DNA of 49,563 bases. It comes from Flavobacteriales bacterium (GTDB lineage Bacteria; Bacteroidota; Bacteroidia; Flavobacteriales; Flavobacteriaceae). A program made the translations under genes and the position numbers. The stretch covers positions 1 through 49,563 of the forward strand of contig JABMNH010000051.1 of assembly GCA_013205245.1 (NCBI GenBank), given 5' to 3'. Of the stretch, positions 33,907-41,740 are shown piece by piece (position 1 is the stretch's first letter; each line of letters opens with the position of its first letter). The notes under the pieces are model-generated. The model was not told where the DNA came from. It searched no databases and saw nothing but the letters and a program-made list of their open reading frames with translations.

Positions 33907-35223
33907 ATGAGTACACAAACGTCAACAAACTTGAAATATAAAGTTAAAGACATCAACCTTGCAGATTGGGGCAGAAAAGAAATTCATTTAGCCGAAGCCG
34001 AAATGCCTGGTTTAATGAGCTTACGCGAAGAATACAAAGACGCGCAACCTTTAAAAGGTGCACGTATTGCAGGTTGTCTGCACATGACAATTCAAACAGC
34101 TGTTTTAATTGAAACCCTTATTGCTTTAGGCGCAGAAGTTACGTGGAGTTCTTGTAATATTTTCTCTACACAAGATCAAGCTGCTGCAGCTATTGCTGCC
34201 GCTGGAATCCCTGTTTATGCTTGGAAAGGTATGAACGAAGAAGAATTTGATTGGTGTATTGAGCAAACTTTATTTTTTGGTGACGATAAAAAACCTCTAA
34301 ATATGATTTTAGATGATGGTGGCGATTTAACCAATATGGTTTTAGATCGTTACCCAGAATTAGCTGCTGGTATTAACGGATTATCTGAAGAAACAACCAC
34401 TGGCGTTCACCGTTTATACGACCGTGTAAAAGCTGGAACTTTGCCAATGCCTGCTATTAATGTAAACGATTCTGTTACAAAATCTAAATTCGATAATAAA
34501 TATGGTTGTCGCGAAAGCGCTGTTGATGCCATTCGTCGTGCAACCGATATTATGCTTGCGGGCAAACGTATTGTTGTTTGCGGTTTTGGCGATGTGGGTA
34601 AAGGTACCGCTGCTTCGTTTAAAGGCACTGGCGCTATTGTTACTGTTACAGAAATCGATCCAATTTGTGCGCTTCAAGGTGCTATGGAAGGTTTTGAAGT
34701 GAAGAAATTAGATACTGTTATCGCTAATGCGGATATCGTTATTACAACAACAGGAAATAAAGATATTGTACAAGAAAGACATTTTAGAGCTTTAAAAGAC
34801 AAAGCTATTGTATGTAATATTGGTCATTTTGACAATGAAATTGACATGGCTTGGTTAAACAAAAACTATGGTCATACCAAAGTAGAAATCAAACCTCAAG
34901 TAGATCAATATAACATTGAAGATAAAGAAATTCTTGTTTTAGCCGAAGGCCGTTTGGTAAATTTAGGATGCGCCACTGGACACCCTAGTTTTGTAATGAG
35001 TAACTCGTTTACAAACCAAACTTTAGCTCAAATTGAACTTTGGAATCATAAAGAGAATTACGGAAATGATGTTTATATGCTACCTAAACATTTAGATGAA
35101 AAAGTAGCCCGTTTACATTTAGAAAAAATTGGTGTTGAACTTGAAGAATTACGTCCAGATCAAGCTGCCTATATTGGCGTTACTGTTGATGGACCATACA
35201 AACCAGAATATTACAGATATTAA
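33907..35223 (+). CDS. ahcY: Adenosylhomocysteinase
   Basis: A 438-residue SAH hydrolase of normal bacterial length. It has N-terminal G-C-L-H-M-T and [10 protein letters not shown] substrate residues, the E-T-T-T-G-V-H-R loop, the NAD-binding G-F-G-D-V-G-K-G and the C-terminal P-x-x-Y-R-Y ending. It splits S-adenosylhomocysteine to adenosine and homocysteine, recycling the product of methylation. The gene is monocistronic: its own -7 motif is upstream and a strong terminator follows. Codons look like those of a well-expressed gene. Confidence 0.97.
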   Translation: MSTQTSTNLKYKVKDINLADWGRKEIHLAEAEMPGLMSLREEYKDAQPLKGARIAGCLHMTIQTAVLIETLIALGAEVTWSSCNIFSTQDQAAAAIAAAGIPVYAWKGMNEEEFDWCIEQTLFFGDDKKPLNMILDDGGDLTNMVLDRYPELAAGINGLSEETTTGVHRLYDRVKAGTLPMPAINVNDSVTKSKFDNKYGCRESAVDAIRRATDIMLAGKRIVVCGFGDVGKGTAASFKGTGAIVTVTEIDPICALQGAMEGFEVKKLDTVIANADIVITTTGNKDIVQERHFRALKDKAIVCNIGHFDNEIDMAWLNKNYGHTKVEIKPQVDQYNIEDKEILVLAEGRLVNLGCATGHPSFVMSNSFTNQTLAQIELWNHKENYGNDVYMLPKHLDEKVARLHLEKIGVELEELRPDQAAYIGVTVDGPYKPEYYRY

Positions 35224-35242
35224 ATCAAGAAATATAATTTTG

Positions 35243-35272
35243 AACCCTTCGTTAAATTATTAACGAAGGGTT
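35243..35272 (+). terminator. Rho-independent terminator after ahcY
   Basis: Perfect 13-bp inverted repeat (35243-35255 with 35260-35272) with ATTA loop followed by T-run, 20 bases after the ahcY stop. Confidence 0.9.
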
Positions 35273-35302
35273 TTTTATTAAACTAAGTTTCACTGAATTT
35301 TT

Positions 35303-35310
35303 TATATTTG
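35303..35310 (+). promoter_or_regulatory. Candidate -7 element for the universal stress protein gene
   Basis: TATATTTG matches TAnnTTTG 66 bases before the ATG. A second match, TACCTTTG, lies closer at 35355-35362, 14 bases before the ATG. I cannot tell which is used. Confidence 0.35.
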
Positions 35311-35375
35311 CTTCGCTTTAGCAAAGAAAAATATCGTGTTTTAACTATTAATTATACCTTTGTTAAAAATTTAAA

Positions 35376-36170
35376 ATGAAAACCATTTTAGTCCCTTTAG
35401 GCAATTCTGACAAAGCTATTAGTACTTTACAATATGCTGTTGATTTTGCATCTGTAACAAATGCTAAAATATACGTTATCCAAGTTTATAGTTCTATTGG
35501 ACCTGCTTATGCCATGAAAAAAATGGATTCTGTATTAGAAAAGGACAGTAAAGAAGATTTGGCTTTTGTTTTGTCTAAAGTTGACGTAAAAAACATTGAG
35601 ATTGTTAGTAAAACCATAAAGGGTCAGGTTACTGACAGTATCTCTCGCATTGCAAAACAATTAAATGTTGATTTAATCATAGCTTCTGCAAAGAATATCA
35701 GCGTAGATTCTTCTGTATATTTAGGAGCCATAACAGGTGGCTTGGTTAAACACACCGATTTACCCATATTGATCATCCCAAAAGGCTATGTTTATAAACC
35801 TATTCATACTATTCTTTTAGGTTTAAGGTCGGGTATGATTAAACGATTAAATGTTTTATCTCCTTTACAAGATTTTGTAAAAATATTTAATGCAAAAGTT
35901 AATCTATTACACGTTACCACGCCAAATAATACTGAAGAAGATGCTATTCTAAATTCAGAATTTAGTACTATTGCAGAACATATTATTAACTCAGAAAATG
36001 CAACTGTTTTTCAAGGTGTGCTTGAACATTTAAAAGAAGTTAACCCAGATATGTTATGCGTCATCCGTAGAAAACGCGGATTTTTCAGCCGTCTTTGGGA
36101 AGACAATAGAATTAAAAAAGTTGATTTTGAAAGTCGGATTCCGCTTTTAGTTTTAAAAGGGAATCTATAA
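35376..36170 (+). CDS. Universal stress protein, UspA family
   Basis: A 264-residue protein. The first half (about 1-140) is a UspA fold with I-L-V-P-L-G-N-S-D-K-A and the loop G-A-I-T-G-G-L-V-K-H ... P-I-L-I-I-P. The second half (145-264) is a more divergent repeat of the same fold ending P-L-L-V-L-K. Tandem Usp proteins bind nucleotides or small ligands in stress, and the exact role is unknown. Its last codons may contain the promoter of the following tRNA locus, since the stop is only 5 bases before the tRNA-Ala fragment at 36176. Confidence 0.85.
   Translation: MKTILVPLGNSDKAISTLQYAVDFASVTNAKIYVIQVYSSIGPAYAMKKMDSVLEKDSKEDLAFVLSKVDVKNIEIVSKTIKGQVTDSISRIAKQLNVDLIIASAKNISVDSSVYLGAITGGLVKHTDLPILIIPKGYVYKPIHTILLGLRSGMIKRLNVLSPLQDFVKIFNAKVNLLHVTTPNNTEEDAILNSEFSTIAEHIINSENATVFQGVLEHLKEVNPDMLCVIRRKRGFFSRLWEDNRIKKVDFESRIPLLVLKGNL
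36127..36155 (+). promoter_or_regulatory. Possible promoter for the tRNA-Ala locus within the Usp gene
   Basis: TTG at 36127-36129, 18 bases, then TAGTTTTA at 36148-36155 (7 of 8 against TAnnTTTG). It is 21 bases before the left tRNA fragment. No comparable motif is seen just in front of the intact tRNA at 36477, so the tRNA may be transcribed from here through the GIY-YIG gene. Low certainty. Confidence 0.3.
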
Positions 36171-36175
36171 TAAAT

Positions 36176-36239
36176 GGGGATGTAGCCCCGCCCAAACGTA
36201 CCGTTAGGTACGGGCAGGTCAGTTGGCGGAGAACGCTAG
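36176..36239 (+). repeat. Split partial copy of the tRNA-Ala 5' half with inserted palindrome
   Basis: GGGGATGTAGC (36176-36186) equals bases 1-11 of the intact tRNA-Ala at 36477. After a 32-base insertion (36187-36218) the copy resumes as TCAGTTGGC (36219-36227), equal to the next 9 tRNA bases, then GGAGAACGCTAG against TAGAGCGCTTG, which is degraded. The insertion is an imperfect palindrome centred on CGTACC-GTTA-GGTACG with outer CCGCCC / GGGCAGG arms. The anticodon and 3' half are absent, so this is not a functional tRNA. Confidence 0.8.
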
Positions 36240-36243
36240 AAAA

Positions 36244-36486
36244 ATGTATTTTGTTTATATAATATACAGCGAAAAGTTTGAAAGATTTTATGTAGGTTTG
36301 TCGGCTAATGTAAGGCAAAGGCTAAAAACACATAATGCTGGAAGAGTAAAATCGACAAAAGCTTTTATAAAATGGTCATTAATCAATGTTGAAGAATTTG
36401 AAACAAGAATTGAAGCTAGAATTAGAGAAAAATATTTAAAGTCCGCCGCCGGAAGGAAATGGCGAAAGACATATCTGGGGATGTAG
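36244..36486 (+). CDS. GIY-YIG endonuclease-like protein next to tRNA-Ala
   Basis: An 80-residue single-domain GIY-YIG (URI/UvrC-N type) nuclease. V4-Y-I stands for GIY, Y16-V-G18 for YIG, the catalytic arginine is R26 with H30, and the metal-binding glutamate is E62 in R-E-K-Y-L-K followed by G70-R. All key residues are present, so it should be active. The ATG at 36244 is chosen because the fold starts there; an upstream TTG (36223) would translate tRNA-derived sequence. The last codons L-G-M and the TAG stop (36484-36486) lie in the first ten bases of the intact tRNA-Ala gene. The target DNA is unknown. Confidence 0.85.
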   Translation: MYFVYIIYSEKFERFYVGLSANVRQRLKTHNAGRVKSTKAFIKWSLINVEEFETRIEARIREKYLKSAAGRKWRKTYLGM

Positions 36487-36553
36487 CTCAGTTGGCTAGA
36501 GCGCTTGACTGGCAGTCAAGAGGTCGTGGGTTCGACTCCCATCTTCTCCACCA
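36477..36553 (+). tRNA. tRNA-Ala (anticodon GGC), CCA encoded
   Basis: The cloverleaf is complete. The acceptor pairs 36477-36483 with 36543-36549 and includes the alanine identity pair G3:T70; one T:T mismatch is at 6:67. The D stem is GCTC/GAGC, the anticodon stem CTTGA/TCAAG with GGC at 36511-36513, and the T arm GTGGG-TTCGACT-CCCAT. The discriminator A is at 36550 and CCA at 36551-36553. The first ten bases overlap the end of the GIY-YIG gene. A terminator hairpin follows immediately. Confidence 0.94.
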
Positions 36554-36580
36554 AAAACCACTGTAAAAGCAGTGGTTTTT
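36553..36580. terminator. Terminator after tRNA-Ala, shared with the convergent hydrolase gene
   Basis: 11-bp inverted repeat AAAAACCACTG / CAGTGGTTTTT (36553-36563 with 36570-36580), 6-base loop. It lies between tRNA-Ala (+) and the end of the alpha/beta hydrolase gene (-), with T-runs on both strands. Confidence 0.85.
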
Positions 36581-37422
36581 TAATTTAGAATAAAAGCAAT
36601 AGACTTATCTACAATTTCTTGCAATGCATTTGGCAAACGATTGTTTTCCCATGGATGTACAGTGTCAAAAGTATGTGTGGCATTTTGAAGCGTATATAAT
36701 TCACTTTTTGGATTCCAAGAATGCAAGTTATGAGCTTCTTGAATATTAACTGTTGTATCTGCTTCGCTATGAATTATAAGATGTGGTATTCTAAGATGTT
36801 GAACTGATTTTTCAATATTTAAACGCTCTTTATTTTTTTCGAAATCTTGATAAAACTGAAAATACAGTGGCATTTGCTGTTTTGTTCTAGAATTCTTGAC
36901 ATACGACACGCCATTTTTTCGCCAAGCTTCAAGAGCTTCTCCTTTAGGAAAACGCCCCCCATAATCTGAGACCCCAGCCCATGTAATCACTTTTGTCACA
37001 CAGTTTTCTTCTTGAGCTTTAATTGTAACAATACCGCCACCTCTAGAATGACCTATAAGTGTTATGTTTGATAAATCAACTTCATTAACAAATGATTTTT
37101 CAGATTTAATCCAATCAATAACCGATTGTAAATCGTCTAATTCTTTTGTAAAGTTGTTATTGCCAAAAGCTTCTAAATCGGGAAAGTCAATAGGCTGCTC
37201 TGCTGTGCCTCCATTGTGAGAAAAATTGAATTTTACAAAAACCAAACCGTTATCAGCGAAAGCTTTTGCTACCAAGTTCCAAGCGCCCCAATCTTTGTAA
37301 CCTTTATAACCATGTGCAAAAATGACAATTGGTTTTTTGGCTTTGGTTTCTTTGTAAAACACATCAATTAATATGGGTTTTTGGTGTTGTCCAGAAATGG
37401 CTAAATTTTTAATAATGGTCAT
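36580..37422 (-). CDS. Alpha/beta hydrolase (dienelactone hydrolase-like)
   Basis: A 280-residue alpha/beta hydrolase. The oxyanion region is F-A-H-G-Y-K-G, the nucleophile serine is in G-H-S-R-G-G-G, an aspartate lies in S-E-A-D-T-T-V, and the histidine is in N-A-T-H-T-F-D. There is no signal peptide. I start it at 37422 (M-T-I-I-K-N) rather than 37455, since the longer form would add 11 residues that only translate the end of the upstream gene. The chosen start still overlaps the AddB-like gene by 14 bp, so they are translated together. Substrate is unknown. Confidence 0.83.
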   Translation of the reverse strand: MTIIKNLAISGQHQKPILIDVFYKETKAKKPIVIFAHGYKGYKDWGAWNLVAKAFADNGLVFVKFNFSHNGGTAEQPIDFPDLEAFGNNNFTKELDDLQSVIDWIKSEKSFVNEVDLSNITLIGHSRGGGIVTIKAQEENCVTKVITWAGVSDYGGRFPKGEALEAWRKNGVSYVKNSRTKQQMPLYFQFYQDFEKNKERLNIEKSVQHLRIPHLIIHSEADTTVNIQEAHNLHSWNPKSELYTLQNATHTFDTVHPWENNRLPNALQEIVDKSIAFILN

Positions 37423-40165
37423 TCTTTTTGGGTTTTTCAGTGAATTCATCGGCATTAAAAATAGATTTCAACAAGTCTTGTAAAGCCGACTCGAATAAAT
37501 GCAAACGTTCTTCTGTAATGTTAAAATCTGATTGAGAATTGGTTGTTTTAAAATTAATTTTTAAAATATAATTGTTTAATTTTTTAAAAGAAATAATCCC
37601 AGCTTCAAAGCTTTGTTTAATGTTGTGAGATTTGGCATACATAAAAGCATACATAAAAAGCTGTAAGGCTATAGTGTTGTTTTCATTATTAAAAAAAGTA
37701 TCAAAATTAACTACCCTTAATTTTGCAACATCTACAACGCCTGTTTTATAATCTAAGATTCTTATTTTACCGTCAACGCTATCAATTCTATCTGCAATGC
37801 CCTTTATTTTTATAGGATAATCAATCCCTGGCACATTTATAATTGTTTCTAAGTGTGTTTCTAAAGCCAAAAGTTTGATTGATTTACCTTGCTTCAATAG
37901 GTCTAATTCATGCCGAATAAGTTTCTTGATATAACTATGTGCCATTTCGAAATAGAGCTTATTCTTACCTGTTTCGATACCGCCATTTTCATAAAATTTG
38001 ACAACATTTAAATTTAATGACTTACCTATTTTTTTTGAGATACTTTCTAGGATTTCAATACTTAAATTCTGGTTAACAAAAGGTTTGTATAGATGAAAAA
38101 GTGTTTCGTGGATAACACTTCCAAAGGTGTTTTGCGCAATCGTTTCTTCAAGATTTGTGACTTCTTTTATCTTTAAAATTTTAGAATAATGAAAGTTAAG
38201 TGGGTTTTTAATAAAAACGGCAACTGCCGATGGTGAAATGCCATTTTCTGCAATTTCTTTTAGGCGTTCTTTTATGGCCACATTAACTTCAATTTTAAGA
38301 GGTTCCAATAATTTGGATTCTAAAATTGACGTTGTGGTGGTTTTAATAATGTTATTTGGCAACATCAACTCTAACTGGGTTAAAAACCGACTCTTTTCTG
38401 ATGCCCCAAAATCATCAACTTCTGTATTATAAATTAAATATACATTTTTGGCTCTTTGTATCAATCTAAAAAAATGATACGAAAAAATGGCGTCTTTATC
38501 TTGATAAGTTGGCAATCCAAATGTGTTTTTAATAGCATAAGGTAAAAATGAGCTTGATGATTTTCCTGCGGGCAAAATACCTTCGTTTACAGATGTTACG
38601 ATTAGGTTTTCGAAATCTAGGGCTCGGGTTTCTAACAACCCCATTATTTGCAATCCATTTAATGGTTCACCTTTAAAAAACAGCTTTTCATTTCGCAATA
38701 AACTTGAATAAAAATGGTGTAATGTGTTTAAATCGGCAATAAAATGATAGGTGTTTTCAAGGGTCTCGAGCTCCAAAAAAAGGTTGTAAAATCGGTACAA
38801 GTATTCCTTTTCTAAATCGGCTAAAGAGTTGTTATCTTTTAGAAGATTTATTAATTCTATACAAATTTTTAAGAATTTCGGAACGTCATTCCCCGTTGGT
38901 TCAAAAACAAAATCAACTTTAGAAGGTTCTTGTTTTACATCCGCTTTAAGCGAAGTAAAATTGACAAAACTTAAATTTTTAGCATGGATTGTTTCTACAA
39001 TCTCTTTATAAAAAGAACCGCTGGCATCCATTATTTTTGCCATATATGGATGTAGAACGATGTTTTCAAAATCCTTATAATAAAATTCTGAGGTTTTGTT
39101 GAATTTTAGTGCATTAATATTGGCATTAAAAAGTCCTGAAAAAAAACCTGCTAAGGGTATATTTTGTAGGGCGTAGCCCATTGTTATATTAACCTTATCA
39201 ATGCTTTTTGGCAATGATTCTAAGGCTACATTTAAAACGTCTTCTTGACCCAATACAAGGGCTGTATTACTATAATTGACATCTGATGTAGAAATATTTT
39301 CTAAAATCTGACCTGCTGCCTTTATTTGAGCGACTTGCTTTGCAGCACCAATAAAATGAATCGTTTTTGGTTTGATAAATGAAGATGTAATCCAATTAAA
39401 AGGATTGTTTTGATAATAGGGCCACGTATTTTTATAATGGGCAATAAATTTAGTGGATGGGTGTTTTGAGTCTAACAATATTTTATCTACATCCCAAAAT
39501 ATTTCGGCTTTTTGATGTGCTAAAAGTTCTTGAATAATAATTTCTTCTGATTTGTTTAAGGCGTTAAATCCAGCAAAAATTAATTTCTCTTCTAGATGAT
39601 TGCAATAAATAGATGCGTTTTTTACAGCTTCTCTATTTATAAGACCTTGGTAAGCTTGATTCTTTTCGATTAATCTGTTATAAAATGACTTATATAATTT
39701 ATTGAGGATTTCAAAAAAATGGAGGTAATTTAGACTTAATTCTGAAGGTTCAATATTTGGTGCCCATTGTTCAAGACGTTTTAAATCACTTAAATTGTTA
39801 AATAATTTATTGGCATCTACTAAATAACTATCAATATCATTAAAGTCTTGCAGCACACGTGGTGCCCATTGAATGAACTTTTCAAAAGAATCTTGTTTAT
39901 CTTGGTCAATAACTTCTTTATACACTTGATATAATTCAAATTGTAAATTAACTTTGTCTAATAGATTTATATCTGTAAGTTGTTGAATAAACTCCTCGAT
40001 GCTTAAAAATTGAGGTAAGAAAGCATTGTTATCTATTAAAGAGATGAGCTCTTTTTTTAAAAATAACCCAGCGCGTTTACTTGGAAGGATAATCTTAACA
40101 TCATTAGATAACAATTTGTTTTTAACAATGTAATTTGCGATGTTGTATAGAAATGCATCCTTCAA
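37409..40165 (-). CDS. AddB-like PD-(D/E)XK nuclease
   Basis: A 918-residue protein. The N-terminus (I-I-L-P-S-K-R-A-G) and middle look like the inactive helicase fold of AddB. The C-terminal nuclease has G-I-A-D-R-I-D (about 788) and I-L-D-Y-K-T-G (about 803), the PD-(D/E)XK core. The cysteine that begins the AddB iron-sulfur cluster is replaced by asparagine (K-N-P-L-N-F, about 655), so no cluster is expected. AddB works with AddA in double-strand-break repair, but no addA lies next to it here. The start is TTG at 40165; no better ATG exists in frame. It begins 33 bases after the ompA-type terminator. Confidence 0.82.
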   Translation of the reverse strand: MKDAFLYNIANYIVKNKLLSNDVKIILPSKRAGLFLKKELISLIDNNAFLPQFLSIEEFIQQLTDINLLDKVNLQFELYQVYKEVIDQDKQDSFEKFIQWAPRVLQDFNDIDSYLVDANKLFNNLSDLKRLEQWAPNIEPSELSLNYLHFFEILNKLYKSFYNRLIEKNQAYQGLINREAVKNASIYCNHLEEKLIFAGFNALNKSEEIIIQELLAHQKAEIFWDVDKILLDSKHPSTKFIAHYKNTWPYYQNNPFNWITSSFIKPKTIHFIGAAKQVAQIKAAGQILENISTSDVNYSNTALVLGQEDVLNVALESLPKSIDKVNITMGYALQNIPLAGFFSGLFNANINALKFNKTSEFYYKDFENIVLHPYMAKIMDASGSFYKEIVETIHAKNLSFVNFTSLKADVKQEPSKVDFVFEPTGNDVPKFLKICIELINLLKDNNSLADLEKEYLYRFYNLFLELETLENTYHFIADLNTLHHFYSSLLRNEKLFFKGEPLNGLQIMGLLETRALDFENLIVTSVNEGILPAGKSSSSFLPYAIKNTFGLPTYQDKDAIFSYHFFRLIQRAKNVYLIYNTEVDDFGASEKSRFLTQLELMLPNNIIKTTTTSILESKLLEPLKIEVNVAIKERLKEIAENGISPSAVAVFIKNPLNFHYSKILKIKEVTNLEETIAQNTFGSVIHETLFHLYKPFVNQNLSIEILESISKKIGKSLNLNVVKFYENGGIETGKNKLYFEMAHSYIKKLIRHELDLLKQGKSIKLLALETHLETIINVPGIDYPIKIKGIADRIDSVDGKIRILDYKTGVVDVAKLRVVNFDTFFNNENNTIALQLFMYAFMYAKSHNIKQSFEAGIISFKKLNNYILKINFKTTNSQSDFNITEERLHLFESALQDLLKSIFNADEFTEKPKKNDHY

Positions 40166-40197
40166 CTTTAAACAATTTAGAATATTGTAAATATAAA

Positions 40198-40228
40198 AAA
40201 AGCTGTGCTAAATAATAGCACAGCTTTT
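40198..40228 (-). terminator. Terminator after the OmpA-family gene
   Basis: 12-bp perfect inverted repeat AAAAGCTGTGCT / AGCACAGCTTTT (40198-40209 with 40217-40228), followed on the minus strand by a run of T. It ends the OmpA-family mRNA upstream of the AddB-like gene. Confidence 0.9.
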
Positions 40229-40251
40229 CAAAAAAATATGTTTTGTGTGAA

Positions 40252-41607
40252 TTATTTTTTATTCACAACTTTAATTTCAACACGTCTATTGTTAGCACGT
40301 CCCTTAGCAGTATTATTACTATCTATAGAATTTGCTTCTCCAAAACCTTTAGCAGATAATCTATCAGCAGCAACACCGTGATCTGTCAAGTATTTCATAA
40401 CAGCATTGGCACGTTTTTCTGATAAAGCTTGATTGTATTTATCAGTTCCTCTACTATCTGTATAACCATCTACACTAAAATTAGCACGATCGAATTCTTT
40501 CAAAATAGAAACAATGGCATCTAATTGAACTGAAATTCGAGGTTTAAAACTAAATCTGTTAGAGTTAAAGTTAATTGTTTTAGCAAAGTCGTTTAATTGT
40601 TTTTCAGCAGCGGCAGAAATAACTTCTTCTGGACAACCATTGTTTGAGGCAGGACCTGCAACATCAACACATTTATCGTCTTTATCAAATACGCCATCGG
40701 CATCAGTATCTGGCCAAGGGCATCCTTTGTTTGCAGCTGGACCAGCAACATTAGGACAAGCATCGTCTTTATCAACAACACCATCACCATCTGTATCAGG
40801 GCAACCATTATTAGCTTTTGTGCCAGCAACATTAGGACAAGAATCGTCTTTATCTGCAATACCATCTGCATCTGCATCTGGGCAACCATTAAGTTCTTTA
40901 AGACCAGCTACAGTTGGACAAGAATCTTCTGAATCTTGAATACCATCTGCATCTGTATCAGGACAACCATTAAATTCTTTTAAACCAGCAACATCAACAC
41001 ATTTATCATGTTTGTCATAAATACCATCACCATCTGTATCAGTGCCACCAAATTTTAAGACAACACCCGCAGAAAATTGCCAGTGGTTATTTTCTAAAAA
41101 GAAGTCATTAAATACATGCTTGCCAACAGCTTGAAGATTTAAACCAAGATTTTCAGAAAACCAAAAATTTGCTCCTGTTCCCCAATTAAAAGTACCAGCC
41201 CCTTTTTGATCTACCCAAGTATAGCCACCGCCAATAAGTACATAAGGGTCAAACATGCCTGTTTCTCCAATAAAGCTAAGACTATTTAAATCATATTTTA
41301 AACTTCCATCAATAGCTAAAAAAGACACTTCAGAAACTTTTAAACTATTATTATTTGTAATGTTATTGACAGATAAAGCACCTTCAAAAGAAAAACCATC
41401 ATCAATATAATTAGATACGGTTAATCTAGAAAAATATGACGCTGTATTCCATTGACTAACTTTAAAAACATCAGCCTTTGCGTCAGGGCTGTGAATAGCG
41501 TTAGTACCAAAACCTATTACCCATGGGTTGTTTGCATCTTGTGCATTAATACTGCCAAAACTAGCAACTACTAATAAAATTAATAAAATTTTTCTTAAAT
41601 GTTTCAT
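40252..41607 (-). CDS. OmpA-family outer-membrane protein with thrombospondin type 3 repeats
   Basis: A 451-residue protein. It has a signal peptide ending near S-I-N-A-Q (23), an N-terminal eight-stranded barrel-like domain (about 25-185), then five calcium-binding thrombospondin type 3 repeats (about 187-326) of the form D-x-D-x-D-G-x-x-D-x-x-D-x-C-x-x-V-A-G, each with a Cys and N-G-C-P-linked start. The OmpA peptidoglycan-binding domain (about 340-451) has D-G-Y-T-D-S-R-G-T and the A-x-x-R-R-V-E-I end. It anchors the outer membrane to the wall. The gene has its own terminator and a 133-bp upstream gap. Confidence 0.93.
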   Translation of the reverse strand: MKHLRKILLILLVVASFGSINAQDANNPWVIGFGTNAIHSPDAKADVFKVSQWNTASYFSRLTVSNYIDDGFSFEGALSVNNITNNNSLKVSEVSFLAIDGSLKYDLNSLSFIGETGMFDPYVLIGGGYTWVDQKGAGTFNWGTGANFWFSENLGLNLQAVGKHVFNDFFLENNHWQFSAGVVLKFGGTDTDGDGIYDKHDKCVDVAGLKEFNGCPDTDADGIQDSEDSCPTVAGLKELNGCPDADADGIADKDDSCPNVAGTKANNGCPDTDGDGVVDKDDACPNVAGPAANKGCPWPDTDADGVFDKDDKCVDVAGPASNNGCPEEVISAAAEKQLNDFAKTINFNSNRFSFKPRISVQLDAIVSILKEFDRANFSVDGYTDSRGTDKYNQALSEKRANAVMKYLTDHGVAADRLSAKGFGEANSIDSNNTAKGRANNRRVEIKVVNKK

Positions 41608-41740
41608 TGTTAAAAATTTAAATTATGATTTCTTGAATTAATTATTTTTTACTCTAATATGCAAATATAAAAAAACTTAAACAAAATAATGCATTTACAA
41701 AAATATTTTACATATTTACTTTTCTTATCTAAGATATTCA

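Noticed and set aside
36112-36318. Minus-strand open frame of 68 codons over the Usp end and GIY-YIG start
   Set aside because: It runs through the tRNA fragment and palindrome and has no motif; the plus-strand GIY-YIG gene explains the region.
40593-40939. Two repetitive open frames on both strands within the OmpA gene
   Set aside because: They arise from other-frame translation of the thrombospondin type 3 repeats and have no fold of their own.
40640-41045. Regularly spaced DNA repeats considered as a CRISPR array
   Set aside because: The spacing follows the protein repeat in one open frame; no identical repeat with unique spacers and no cas gene is present.
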